Shown piece by piece: positions 41,526-50,317 of a DNA stretch of 64,000 nt (position 1 is the stretch's first letter; each line of letters begins with the position of its first letter). Made by a program: the position numbers and the translations under genes. The DNA comes from a bacterium YEK0313 (GTDB lineage: Bacteria; Pseudomonadota; Alphaproteobacteria; Rhizobiales; Phreatobacteraceae), in the NCBI GenBank assembly GCA_000751295.2, contig CCMO02000001.1:3125352-3189351 (forward strand), in the 5' to 3' direction. The notes under the pieces are model-generated. The model was not told where the DNA came from. It ran no database searches and was given only the letters and a program-made list of their open reading frames with translations.

Positions 41526-42674
41526 CTAATGCGCGACATGTGGCGGCGGCGCCAAGCCGTAGAGATCGGCCACCGTCTCCTCGGCGATCGCGAAGGAGGT
41601 GGAGGCGCCGGTGCCGCTCGTCACCATGACGAGGCGCACGGCCGGCAGCGGCGCGTCCATGAACATCACGCCGGGGCCGGAGGGATAGATGCCGGTCCAG
41701 CGCTCCACGACCTCGCGGCCGGGCAGGGCGAGCGTGGCGTCGAGCTCGGCGAGGATGAGCGCATCGACGGTGTCGGGCGCGAACGGGTCGGGTGTCGGCG
41801 CATAGTGATGGCTGTCGCCGACGACCAGCGAGCCGTCGGCGGATTGCACCGCGATGAGGTGGATGCCGTTGGCGAGCATGTCGGGCGCCTCGGCCGCGAG
41901 CCGCGCCTTGAGCGGGGCGGCCTCCGGCAGGGCGGCATAGCCCTCATAGCGGGCGAGGCCGAAATCCGACATGACGGCGGCGCCGAGCGCGACGCTCCGG
42001 TCCGGGCGCACGCGCAGCATGTGCAGCTTGCATTTGGTCGGCCCCTGCGCAGCGATCCGCCCGGCGAACAGCGTCTGGAAATCGTCGTTCGGACAGACGA
42101 TGGCCGCTTCCGCGCGGATCGGGCCGGCCGATGTGGCGATGACCGGCGGCGCGACGTCGAGCACGGTTGTGGCGCGCCGAAAGGTGACGCCGAGGGTTGC
42201 TTCGAGATGACGGGCGAGCAGGGGGATGGCGGTGCGGCTCTCGACCCTGAGGTCCTCTTCGGAGATCAGCGCGGCTTTCAGCCGCTCGGCGCGGAGCGCG
42301 GGCACCCGCGCCAGCGCCTCGGCGGGCAAGGCCAGGCGGCAGTTCCCGGCCATTTCGGTCGCCATGAAGGCTTCGATGACGCCGACGGCCTCCTGCCGAT
42401 GTGCCGCCACGACCAGGCCGCGATGGGCGATCGCTATGCCCGCCTGCGGCGCGATCTCGGCCCAGATGTCCCGGCTGCGGCGCGCGCGGCGCCAGGTGAG
42501 GCCGCGCTGTTGGCCGGTGACCGTGACGAAGCCGAAATTGCGGACCGAGGCGCCGTTCGCCTGGGCGTCGCGGTCGATGACGACGACGCTCTTGCCGAGC
42601 CTTGCGGCGGCGAGCGCATGGGCAAGGCCGAGAATGCCGGCGCCGACAATGGCAAGGTCATAGGAGCGGGTCAT
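41526..42674 (-). CDS. FAD-dependent oxidoreductase of the DAO family (TIGR03364-like), 382 aa
   Basis: Flavoprotein of the D-amino-acid-oxidase fold. The FAD-binding motif is DLAIVGAGILGLAHALAAARLGKSVVVIDRD at the N terminus, with GASVRNFGFVTVTGQQRG typical of the TIGR03364 group. The C-terminal FAD-contact region has WTGIYPSGPGVMFMDAP and TSGTGASTSFAIAEETVADL. TIGR03364 members are often found in phosphonate-degradation clusters, but no phosphonate gene lies nearby, so the amine substrate is open. Start ATG 42674; the longer frame is not supported. Confidence 0.88.
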   Translation of the reverse strand: MTRSYDLAIVGAGILGLAHALAAARLGKSVVVIDRDAQANGASVRNFGFVTVTGQQRGLTWRRARRSRDIWAEIAPQAGIAIAHRGLVVAAHRQEAVGVIEAFMATEMAGNCRLALPAEALARVPALRAERLKAALISEEDLRVESRTAIPLLARHLEATLGVTFRRATTVLDVAPPVIATSAGPIRAEAAIVCPNDDFQTLFAGRIAAQGPTKCKLHMLRVRPDRSVALGAAVMSDFGLARYEGYAALPEAAPLKARLAAEAPDMLANGIHLIAVQSADGSLVVGDSHHYAPTPDPFAPDTVDALILAELDATLALPGREVVERWTGIYPSGPGVMFMDAPLPAVRLVMVTSGTGASTSFAIAEETVADLYGLAPPPHVAH

Positions 42675-42765
42675 GGCCTCACCGATAGAGCGGCGGGCGC
42701 CGACGTTCAATCTCGCTTGCGCCGTGACGCTTCCGTCCGGTCCGCCGGACGCCTATGAGCAGGGG

Positions 42766-43137
42766 ATGGCAAAGTCCGAGCTCGACCGGCTGTTCGACGA
42801 CTGGCGTCCGCGCCGATGGCCGCGGCTCGCCGGCCATGGCCTGCTGCGCGCCTATCAGCTCAGCATCTCCATGCTGGTCGGCCGCTGGTGCCGGCATTTG
42901 CCGAGCTGTTCGGCCTATATGGACGAGGCGATCATGCGCCATGGCCTGTGGGCCGGCGGCTGGATCGGCCTCGCGCGGCTTTGCCGCTGCCACCCCTGGG
43001 GCACGTCGGGCATCGACAATGCGCCCGAAGCGCTGCCGCCCGGGGCGCGCTGGTTCCTGCCCTGGCGCTACGGCCGATGGCGCTGGCGCGGCGGCCGGCC
43101 GGTCTGCGAGCCGGCCGGGAACGATCACAGGTCCTGA
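42766..43137 (+). CDS. yidD: Membrane protein insertion efficiency factor YidD, 123 aa
   Basis: Small basic protein assisting YidC/Sec insertion. It has the family pattern LLRAYQLSISMLVGRWCRHLPSCSAYMDEAIMRHGLWAG and RLCRCHPWGTSGIDNAPEALP, with conserved CR, PSCSxY and CHPWG motifs. I chose ATG 42766; an ATG at 42673 would overlap the divergent oxidoreductase start. YidD is usually in the rpmH-rnpA-yidC region; here it is apart. It overlaps the next convergent gene by 13 bp. Confidence 0.93.
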   Translation: MAKSELDRLFDDWRPRRWPRLAGHGLLRAYQLSISMLVGRWCRHLPSCSAYMDEAIMRHGLWAGGWIGLARLCRCHPWGTSGIDNAPEALPPGARWFLPWRYGRWRWRGGRPVCEPAGNDHRS

Positions 43138-43853
43138 TAGCGGGTCAGGATGCGATAGGCTTCGAGCTGCCCGCGGGTCGGATAGAAGGCGGCGTGGGTG
43201 TTGGAATCGAGAAGGCCGGCGAGGTCGGGATCGAGCCCCATATCGGTGAAATAGCTGCGGGCCCGCTCCAGCATGGCCGTGATCAGCCGCTGGCGGCGCG
43301 GCTCGGGCAGGGCGCCGCCGGTCGCGAAGTGGAAATCGAAGGGACTGATCGAAATCACTGCGCCGGGCGCAGTGCTGCGGTTGACGCCGGCGGCCAGCAC
43401 GAACAGGCAGGCGCCGTGGCAGGCGCCGCCGGGCTCGATCGTCGCCTTGTCGCCCGACCTGACGGTGCGGGCGATGACGGCATCGAGCCTGGCGCGCCGG
43501 ATGACGCGGCCGAGGGCCATGGCGATGTCGGTCATGCCGCCGTCCGAATGGATCACGATCGGCGGGCGCGCGCCGTGGAGCTGGTCGACGAGTCTGGAAA
43601 AGGCCACCACCGTGCCGGGCAGGATCACGCCCTCGGCGGCGATCCATTCCGAACAGCCCGGCCCGCAGGCGCCGGGTTCGCCAGTGACGCGGGTGAAGGT
43701 CATGGTGCGGGCGGCAAGGTCCGCGGCATCGGGCGGGCGCGCGACCGGGGCTTCGGCCTGAGGCGTCTCGGCGCGGCTTGCCGGCCCGGCCGCGATGGCC
43801 AGGACGGCGAGGGCGGCCAGAAGGGCGCCCGATCGGATGACGAGGCGACGCAT
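43125..43853 (-). CDS. Exported ClpP/crotonase-fold protein, 242 aa
   Basis: A signal peptide (MRRLVIRSGALLAALAVLAI, cleavage near SRA) is followed by a domain with the ClpP-like order: an EWIAAEGVILPGT strand, PPIVIHSDGGMTDIAMALGRVIR (Gly-rich oxyanion loop) and GACHGACLFVLAAGVNRS. The nucleophile position that is usually SA in such proteins reads GA here. Four cysteines are conserved-looking (CGPGC, CHGAC). Family is common in Hyphomicrobiales and of unknown role; it is probably periplasmic and possibly non-proteolytic. Tail-to-tail overlap with yidD. Confidence 0.75.
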   Translation of the reverse strand: MRRLVIRSGALLAALAVLAIAAGPASRAETPQAEAPVARPPDAADLAARTMTFTRVTGEPGACGPGCSEWIAAEGVILPGTVVAFSRLVDQLHGARPPIVIHSDGGMTDIAMALGRVIRRARLDAVIARTVRSGDKATIEPGGACHGACLFVLAAGVNRSTAPGAVISISPFDFHFATGGALPEPRRQRLITAMLERARSYFTDMGLDPDLAGLLDSNTHAAFYPTRGQLEAYRILTRYQDL

Positions 43854-44051
43854 AGAACAAGGCTACCTCCTGGCGCGACCCGGCGAAAGGCCGCCGGAGC
43901 ATTGCCCTTCGGCGTCCGCTCGGCTATCCCGTCTCCTCTTCCGTTGGCCGTATGCCGCCTCTGTGCGCGGCAAGTCCGGCCGGCGGTTCGCATCCCCGCT
44001 GTCCCAACCCCTTACCTGCCCGGTCAGCAGGAGTGAGAGGAGTCTTTGAGA

Positions 44052-46019
44052 ATGCCTGTCCTGACTTTCCCCGACGGGGCGAAACGGTCCTACGACGTCG
44101 GCCTGTCCGGCCTCGACGTCGCCAAGTCGATCGCTCCCTCGCTCGCCAAGCGCGCCCTGGCCGTCAAGCTCGACGGCGTCGTGACGGACCTGTCCGACCC
44201 GATCGCGCGCGATGCCCGCATCGAGTTCGTCACCCGCGAGAGCGACGAGGCCCTCGAGCTGATCCGGCATGACGCGGCCCATGTGATGGCCGAGGCGGTG
44301 CAGAAGCTCTGGCCCGGCACCCAGGTGACCATCGGCCCGGTGATCGAGAACGGCTTCTATTACGACTTCTTCCGCAACGAGCCGTTTACGCCGGAGGATT
44401 TCGGCGCGATCGAAGCCGAGATGCGCAAGATCATCGCGGCCAACAAGCCTTTCACCAAGCGTGTCGTCTCGCGCGACGAGGCTGTCGCGATCTTCCGCGA
44501 CAAGGGTGAGAAGTTCAAAGTCGAGCTGGTCGAGGCGATTCCCGCGGATCAGGAAATCAAGCTCTACGATCAGGGCGGCTGGTTCGATCTCTGCCGCGGC
44601 CCGCACATGGCCTCCACCGGCCAGATCGGCAATTCCTTCAAGCTGATGAAGGTGGCCGGCGCCTATTGGCGGGGCGATGCCAAGAACCCGATGCTCACCC
44701 GCATCTACGCCACCGCCTGGCGGAACGACGAGGAGCTGAAGGCCTATACCCACATGCTGGAGGAGGCCGAGAAGCGGGACCACCGCCGGCTCGGCCGCGA
44801 GATGGACCTGTTCCATTTCCAGGAGGAGGGGCCCGGCGTCGTGTTCTGGCACGCCAAGGGCTGGACCATGTTCCAGAACCTGGTCGCCTATATGCGCCGC
44901 CGCCTCGCCGAGACCGACTATCAGGAGGTCAACGCGCCCCAGCTCCTCGACAAGTCGCTGTGGGAGACCTCCGGCCACTGGGAATGGTACCGCGAGAACA
45001 TGTTCGCAGCGCAGTCGGCCGGTGACGAGGCCGAGGACAAGCGCTGGTTCGCGGTGAAGCCGATGAACTGTCCTGGTCACGTCCAGATCTTCAAGCATGG
45101 CTTGAAGAGCTACCGCGATCTGCCGATGAAGCTTGCGGAATTCGGCATCGTGCATCGCTACGAACCGTCCGGCGCGCTGCATGGCCTCCTGCGCGTGCGT
45201 GGCTTCACGCAGGACGATGCCCACGTCTTCTGCACCGACGAGCAGATGGCGGAAGAGTGCATGCGGATCAACGATCTGATCCTCTCGACCTATGCCGATT
45301 TCGGCTTCGAGGAGATCGTGGTGAAGCTGTCGACCCGCCCTGAGAAGCGGGTGGGCACCGATGCCATGTGGGATCGCGCCGAGGCGGTCATGGGCGAGGT
45401 GCTCGAGACCATTGCGCGCCAGTCGGGCAACCGGATCAAGACCGCGATCAATCCGGGCGAGGGAGCCTTCTACGGGCCGAAATTCGAATATGTGCTGCGC
45501 GACGCCATCGGCCGCGACTGGCAATGTGGCACGACCCAGGTCGACTTCAACCTGCCGGAGCGTTTCGGCGCCTTCTATATCGGCGCCGACGGCGAAAAGA
45601 CCACGCCGGTCATGATCCACCGGGCCATCTGCGGCTCGATGGAGCGGTTCCTCGGCATCCTCATCGAGAACTATGCCGGCCATTTCCCGTTCTGGTTCGC
45701 GCCGAAGCAGGTCGTGGTCTGCCCGATCACCTCGGAGGCCGACGACTACGGCCGGCAGGTGCTGGCCGCCTGCCGCAAGGCCGGCCTCAAGGCCGATGCC
45801 GACCTGCGCAACGAGAAGATCTCCTACAAGGTCCGCGAGCACTCGCTGGCCAAGGTCCCGGTGATCCTGGCGGTCGGCAAGAAGGAGGCCGCGGAGCGGA
45901 CCGTCTCGGTGCGTCGTCTCGGCTCGCAGGCGCAGGAGACGATGGGGCTCGACCAGCTCGTCGCCCAACTCGCCGAAGAAGCGGTGCCGCCCGACGTCAG
46001 GCGCGCCCGCAGCGCCTGA
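44052..46019 (+). CDS. thrS: Threonyl-tRNA synthetase, 655 aa
   Basis: Charges tRNA-Thr and edits Ser-tRNA. N-terminal TGS domain (FPDGAKRSYDVGLSGLDVAKSIAPS), editing domain with HDAAHVMAEAV and CRGPHM, class II catalytic core with zinc site (MNCPGHVQIFKH, ERFGAFYIGADG, MIHRAICGSMERF), and C-terminal anticodon-binding domain. AGAGGAG (44036-44042) precedes ATG 44052. No T-box leader was seen. It ends at an intrinsic terminator. Confidence 0.97.
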   Translation: MPVLTFPDGAKRSYDVGLSGLDVAKSIAPSLAKRALAVKLDGVVTDLSDPIARDARIEFVTRESDEALELIRHDAAHVMAEAVQKLWPGTQVTIGPVIENGFYYDFFRNEPFTPEDFGAIEAEMRKIIAANKPFTKRVVSRDEAVAIFRDKGEKFKVELVEAIPADQEIKLYDQGGWFDLCRGPHMASTGQIGNSFKLMKVAGAYWRGDAKNPMLTRIYATAWRNDEELKAYTHMLEEAEKRDHRRLGREMDLFHFQEEGPGVVFWHAKGWTMFQNLVAYMRRRLAETDYQEVNAPQLLDKSLWETSGHWEWYRENMFAAQSAGDEAEDKRWFAVKPMNCPGHVQIFKHGLKSYRDLPMKLAEFGIVHRYEPSGALHGLLRVRGFTQDDAHVFCTDEQMAEECMRINDLILSTYADFGFEEIVVKLSTRPEKRVGTDAMWDRAEAVMGEVLETIARQSGNRIKTAINPGEGAFYGPKFEYVLRDAIGRDWQCGTTQVDFNLPERFGAFYIGADGEKTTPVMIHRAICGSMERFLGILIENYAGHFPFWFAPKQVVVCPITSEADDYGRQVLAACRKAGLKADADLRNEKISYKVREHSLAKVPVILAVGKKEAAERTVSVRRLGSQAQETMGLDQLVAQLAEEAVPPDVRRARSA

Positions 46020-46050
46020 CGGCGCCAGTCGTCACAAGAGGATTTGAGAG

Positions 46051-46077
46051 AGCCGGCGGTCGATCCGCCGGCTTTTT
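46051..46077 (+). terminator. Intrinsic terminator of thrS
   Basis: AGCCGGCGG (46051-46059) pairs with CCGCCGGCT (46065-46073), loop TCGAT, followed by T-run to 46077. Confidence 0.88.
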
Positions 46078-46106
46078 CCGTATTCGGGTCTGCTGCATAC
46101 CGGTTG

Positions 46107-46276
46107 GCCGTGGTACGAGGCTCGCTTCGCTCGCACCTCACCACGAGGAGTGGAGAGTATTGCATCTGCCGCGGTGTCAGATGCGCTCACAACGCGCGAC
46201 CTCATGAGCATCCGCGGCGCAGTACACCACATTCCTCATGGTGAGGTGCGAGCTGCAGGCGAGCCTCGAACCACGG
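46107..46276. repeat. Palindromic intergenic element, copy 2
   Basis: Left arm CCGTGGTACGAGGCTCGC through CTCACCACGAGG (ending 46148), right arm CCTCATGGTGAGG (from 46234) through CGAGCCTCGAACCACGG. The arms are near-perfect inverted copies and enclose exactly 85 bp, as in the element at 28962-29140. Both interiors have ATTGCATC 10 bp after the left arm. Sits between thrS and the next convergent gene. Confidence 0.8.
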
Positions 46277-46308
46277 CACGCCGACATGCCGGGCGCACGA
46301 CGTTCGAT

Positions 46309-47397
46309 CTACCGCGCGACCACCTGCAGTTCGAGGTCCTTGCCGGCCTCGACCTGGAACTTGCGGTTGAACACCCGGCCTTCGTGGCGGGCGATCGCGA
46401 GATATTCGCCTTCCTGCAGCACCATGGACGGGAAGGCGCCGATCGATTCCTTGATCACGTCGCCGCCCGGCGTCAGCACCGTCCAGGCGGCATTGCCGAT
46501 CGGCTCGCCGCCCTCGCGGTCGCGCACGAGGCGCAGGCTGACATTGGCGGCGCGGTGATGGACCACGGCATCGGTCACCTGGCCGGCCCGGATGCGCACG
46601 TCCGCGCGGATCGTCGCATTGGCGTCGCCATAGACGGAAACGATATGATAGGTGCCCTCGGTCAGCGCGATGAGGTCGCCGGCCGGCGCCTGGCGCATGA
46701 CGAGGCGCGGTTCGCCGCCGTCGAACAGGCCGCCGGCGAAAATGTCGTAGGCCATGCGGGCATTGGGAATGTCGCGCTCGCCGACCTTGCCGACCAGCTT
46801 CAGCGCGCCGGCATTGAGCACCACGGTCTGGCGGAACGGGCTCGTGCTGATTTCCACCCGCTGGGCCTGGGCCACGGTGCCGAACGAAGTGTGCACGATA
46901 TAGGCACCGGGCCTCAGGCCGAAGGTCGGCGCGGCATCGCGCGATTCGGCGATCAGCGCGAAGGCGCCATTGGCTTCCGGCTTGTCGGCGAAGACGCGCC
47001 AGTGCAGGCCGCCGCGCACGAACTGGCCGTTCTGCTTGTAGCGCGCGTCGAAATTGACCGGCGTGCGGTCGGTGAACTGCGGCACGATGTTCGGCTGCGG
47101 CGGCGCGCCGGGCAGTTGCAGGGCCGGGTTGGTACCGGCCTGCGGTGCAAACGGCATGGCGCCGTCGGGCAGGGTGAAGAAGGGCGTCGCCGCGCCGCCC
47201 GGAATATGGCGGCGCCGGCGCTGCGGCTCGGCGGCGAGCGGCAGCAGCTCGCCGGACGGTGCGGAGCCGGCCGCGGGCGCTGCGCCCGATGCGGGAGCGG
47301 GAGCGGGGGCCTGCGCCACGCCGGAGCCCGCGGGTGCGGCCACGGCCAGCGCGGCGGCAAGGCAGGTCGAGGTCAGGCGCTGGCGAGTAAGACGCAT
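46309..47397 (-). CDS. Secreted protein with three beta-sandwich-like repeats, 362 aa
   Basis: A signal peptide (MRLTRQRLTSTCLAAALAVA, cleavage near GVAQA) and a Pro/Ala-rich linker precede three related segments of about 75-90 residues. Each follows the pattern of a GxY strand, a V-x-V strand with AG, and an aliphatic strand: LRPGAYIVHTSFG, LTEGTYHIVSVYG and LQEGEYLAIARHEG. This looks like repeated Ig-like or carboxypeptidase-regulatory-like beta sandwiches. No enzyme motif. Start ATG 47397; other in-frame starts lie upstream (47442 and 47520). Confidence 0.72.
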   Translation of the reverse strand: MRLTRQRLTSTCLAAALAVAAPAGSGVAQAPAPAPASGAAPAAGSAPSGELLPLAAEPQRRRRHIPGGAATPFFTLPDGAMPFAPQAGTNPALQLPGAPPQPNIVPQFTDRTPVNFDARYKQNGQFVRGGLHWRVFADKPEANGAFALIAESRDAAPTFGLRPGAYIVHTSFGTVAQAQRVEISTSPFRQTVVLNAGALKLVGKVGERDIPNARMAYDIFAGGLFDGGEPRLVMRQAPAGDLIALTEGTYHIVSVYGDANATIRADVRIRAGQVTDAVVHHRAANVSLRLVRDREGGEPIGNAAWTVLTPGGDVIKESIGAFPSMVLQEGEYLAIARHEGRVFNRKFQVEAGKDLELQVVAR

Positions 47398-47575
47398 CGG
47401 TCGAGATTTCCGGCGGCAGGCGGCGTTCCATTCGCCCGACATTATGGCCTTTTTGCTGCCTGTGGCGGTCGCTGGCAAGGGGCATGGCCGACGCGTCCCT
47501 CGCCCGAAAGTGTGCGGCAAAGCCTATCCTCCGCCGGCAATGCGAGCTAATGCAGGCGGCATCTCTTCGCGGGAC

Positions 47576-48160
47576 ATGCCCATGCCTCAATCCGACCTGC
47601 TCATCGAGCATCTGAAGACCCGCCGCTCCACGCCCTTTCCGCTGATGGCCGAGCCCGGCCCGGACCCGGCGACGCTCGACGCCATGCTGGCGATCGCGGC
47701 CCGCGTGCCAGACCACGGCAAGCTCGCGCCCTGGCGCTTCATCGTCATCGACCGGGCTGCCGGAGCGCGGCTTGGCGCCTTCCTCGCCGACCTCGTGCGT
47801 GCCGACGACCCGGCGGCCGACGCCAAGAAGCTGGAGATCGAGACCGCGCGGTTCAGCCGGGCGCCGGTCTGCGTTGCCATCGTCTCGCGCGCGGGGCCTC
47901 ATGTGAAGATCCCCGAATGGGAGCAGTTGCTGTCGGCCGGCGCGGTCGGGCTCAACCTGCTGCATGCTGCCGCGGCCTTCGGTTTCGGCGGCAACTGGGT
48001 CACCGAATGGCCGGCCTATGACCGGCGCGTCCAGGAGCGGCTGGGCCTGGCGACACATGAAAAGATCGCCGGTTTCGTCCATATCGGCACGCCGACCGCC
48101 AGGGCCGAGGACCGGGTGCGCCCCGACATGGCCGCCATCGTCACGCGTTTTGAGGGCTGA
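47576..48160 (+). CDS. Nitroreductase-family flavoprotein, 194 aa
   Basis: FMN-dependent reductase fold with the N-terminal KTRRSTPFPLMAEPGPDPATL and DHGKLAPWRFIVID, plus the C-terminal GAVGLNLLHAAAAFGFGGNWVTEWPAYD region near the flavin. Length is right for a small YdjA-like member. ATG 47576 or 47582 may start it. It is followed 5 bp later by a flavin-reductase gene, so the two probably form an operon for flavin redox. Confidence 0.9.
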   Translation: MPMPQSDLLIEHLKTRRSTPFPLMAEPGPDPATLDAMLAIAARVPDHGKLAPWRFIVIDRAAGARLGAFLADLVRADDPAADAKKLEIETARFSRAPVCVAIVSRAGPHVKIPEWEQLLSAGAVGLNLLHAAAAFGFGGNWVTEWPAYDRRVQERLGLATHEKIAGFVHIGTPTARAEDRVRPDMAAIVTRFEG

Positions 48161-48165
48161 TCGCC

Positions 48166-48798
48166 ATGCACTACAGCGTCGCCGCCGCCGATCACGGCCT
48201 GCCTTACGATCCCTTCAAGGCCGTGGTCGCGCCCCGGCCGATCGGCTGGATCACGGCCGTGAACGGCGAGGGCCGGATCAACTGTTCGCCCTATTCCTTC
48301 TTCAACGCCATTTCCGACAAGCCGCACATGGTCGCCTTCGGCGGCGGACACATGAAGGATGCCCAGGTCTTCATCGAGGAAACCGGCGAATTCACCTGTT
48401 CGCTCGCAACCTTCGACCTGCGCAACCAGATGAACCTCACCTCGGCGCCGCTGCCGCGTGGCGAGGAGGAAATGGCCTTTGCCGGGCTGGAGCCGGCACC
48501 GTCGAAATTCGTCCGGCCGCCACGCGTCAAGGCATCGCCCGCGGCGATCGAGTGCAAGTACCTGCAGACCGTACCGCTCACCTCGCTCGAAGGCGTCAGC
48601 ACCTATTCGCTGATCATCGGCCAGGTGGTCGGCGTCTATGTCGACGACGCCTTCATCCGCGACGGCAAGGTCGATACCGCCGCCATGCATCCGATCATGC
48701 GGGCCGGCTACGACCAGTATTTCCAGGTCGGGCCCGACCAGATGTTCCGCATGACCCGGCCCCCGGGCGGCGGCAATTTCGACGAGCGCAGGCGCTAG
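48166..48798 (+). CDS. Flavin reductase-like FMN-binding protein, 210 aa
   Basis: Flavin reductase domain protein: VVAPRPIGWITAVNGEGRINCSPYSFFNAISDKPHMVAFGGG is the conserved FMN-binding stretch, followed by TSLEGVSTYSLIIGQVVGVYVDD and a DGKVDTAAMHPIMRAG tail. Cytoplasmic. Likely supplies or uses reduced flavin with the nitroreductase upstream; the oxygenase partner, if any, is not in this window. Confidence 0.9.
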   Translation: MHYSVAAADHGLPYDPFKAVVAPRPIGWITAVNGEGRINCSPYSFFNAISDKPHMVAFGGGHMKDAQVFIEETGEFTCSLATFDLRNQMNLTSAPLPRGEEEMAFAGLEPAPSKFVRPPRVKASPAAIECKYLQTVPLTSLEGVSTYSLIIGQVVGVYVDDAFIRDGKVDTAAMHPIMRAGYDQYFQVGPDQMFRMTRPPGGGNFDERRR

Positions 48799-48840
48799 AA
48801 CACGGACGAATGGGAGCGGGGCCCCGGCCCCGCTCGCGCC

Positions 48841-49710
48841 TCAGCGGCCGAGGCGGGCGATCAGCCTTTCGGCACGGGTCAGGTGCGGCCGGTCGAACAT
48901 CTCGCCGTCGAGATTGACCACGCCCGCCGACGGATTGGCGGCGAAGGCCGCGATGACCCGGCGTGCCTCGGCCACCGCTTCCGCGCTCGGCGTGAACACC
49001 TCGTTGATCACCGCCACCTGCGCCGGATGGATCGCCATCTTGCCGGTGAAGCCGTCGCGCCGGGCCTCCTCGCACTCGCGCCGCAGGCCTTCGCTGTCCC
49101 TGAAGGCCGGGAACACCGTGTCGATCGGCTGCACGCCGGCGGCGACAGCGCCGAACAGGCAGAGCGAGCGGGCGATGCGGAAGGGCTCGGTATGGCGGCC
49201 ATCGCTCGCCCGGTTGGTTTCCGAGCCGATGTCGGCGGACAGGTCCTCGGCGCCCCACGTCAGGCCCGACAGGCGCGGGCTGGCGCCCTGGTAGCTGCCC
49301 AGATTGAACACGGCCCTGGCCGTCTCGGTCGCCACCACGACGATCTTGACGTGCCCTTCGGGGATGCCGGCGAGCGCCTCCAGCGCATTGAGCTTGGCGT
49401 CGAGGTGGACGACGTCGGCGCCGCTTTCGGCCTTCGGCAGCATGATGGCGTCCGGCTTCGCCGCGACCACCGCCTGGAGGTCGTCGTCGGTCAGCCCGGT
49501 ATCCAGCGCATTGACGCGCACCATCAGGAGCGGGCGGTCGGCCGACGGCACATGGGCCTCCAGGAAGGCGCGCGCCGTCGCGCGGGCGCCGGCCTTGTTG
49601 GCGGCGGCGACCGAATCCTCGAGGTCGAGGATCAGCGCGTCGGCGCCGGTTTCCAGGCCCTTGCCGAGCTTCTTTTCCGAATCGGCGGGAACGAACAGCA
49701 TCGAGCGCAT
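48841..49710 (-). CDS. HpcH/HpaI-type CoA ester lyase (CitE-like), 289 aa
   Basis: TIM-barrel lyase of the citrate lyase beta/malyl-CoA lyase group. Motifs are MRSMLFVPADSEKKLGKGL, ALILDLEDSVA, MLPKAESGADV, LTWGAEDLSADIG, and FTGKMAIHPAQVAVINEVFTPS. The acidic metal ligands (LDLEDSV, WGAEDL) are present. It follows a MaoC gene by 4 bp; this pairing suggests hydration then cleavage of an acyl-CoA (for example methylmalyl-CoA type), but the substrate is not proven. Confidence 0.9.
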   Translation of the reverse strand: MRSMLFVPADSEKKLGKGLETGADALILDLEDSVAAANKAGARATARAFLEAHVPSADRPLLMVRVNALDTGLTDDDLQAVVAAKPDAIMLPKAESGADVVHLDAKLNALEALAGIPEGHVKIVVVATETARAVFNLGSYQGASPRLSGLTWGAEDLSADIGSETNRASDGRHTEPFRIARSLCLFGAVAAGVQPIDTVFPAFRDSEGLRRECEEARRDGFTGKMAIHPAQVAVINEVFTPSAEAVAEARRVIAAFAANPSAGVVNLDGEMFDRPHLTRAERLIARLGR

Positions 49711-49714
49711 GGGA

Positions 49715-50209
49715 TCAGGCCGGGCGTTTGAGCACGAGGGACTGGCGCAGGCACTCCGCCACCAGCTTGTCGTCCTGATTATAGGCCCGGTGGTGGAACT
49801 CGATCACCCCCATGGTCGGCCGCGACTTCGATTCGCGCTTGGCCGTCACCTCGCTCTCGCAATGGATCGTATCGTCCTCGAACAGCGGGTGCGGGAACTT
49901 GCAATCGGTCATGCCGAGATTGGCGAACAGGGTGCCGTTGGTCGTGTCGGGCACGGAAATGCCGATCATCAGGCCGAGCGTGAACAGCGAATTCATCAGC
50001 GGCTTGCCCCAGTCCGACGCGGCGGCGAACTGCCGGTCGACATGCAGCGGCTGCGGATTCATCGTCATGTTGGAGAACAGCATGTTGTCCATCTGCGTGA
50101 CCGAGCGGGTCAGCCGATGCTTGATCACCTGTCCGACCGCGAAATCGTCGAAATAGATGCCGCCACGCGGGTGGCGTTGAGCGTCGGAGAGGGAAACGGT
50201 CGTGGTCAT
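49715..50209 (-). CDS. MaoC-family enoyl-CoA hydratase/dehydratase, 164 aa
   Basis: Hot-dog fold hydratase: GIYFDDFAVGQVIKHRLTRSVTQMDNMLFSNMTMNPQPLHVD carries the catalytic Asp/His region, then GKPLMNSLFTLGLMIGIS and GVIEFHHRAYNQDDKLVAECLRQ. Start ATG 50209. It is first in a two-gene operon with a CoA ester lyase, a pairing seen in alphaproteobacterial C5-dicarboxyl-CoA or glyoxylate-forming pathways. Confidence 0.9.
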   Translation of the reverse strand: MTTTVSLSDAQRHPRGGIYFDDFAVGQVIKHRLTRSVTQMDNMLFSNMTMNPQPLHVDRQFAAASDWGKPLMNSLFTLGLMIGISVPDTTNGTLFANLGMTDCKFPHPLFEDDTIHCESEVTAKRESKSRPTMGVIEFHHRAYNQDDKLVAECLRQSLVLKRPA

Positions 50210-50317
50210 GGGGGACAACCTGGGATCTGCGCCATCGCGGGCAATGCGATTAGGAATTCGTTTACCATAAAGCAGTCAGATCCCTTGCGGAGGTATCGCC
50301 TCCAGGGGGCCGCCATC

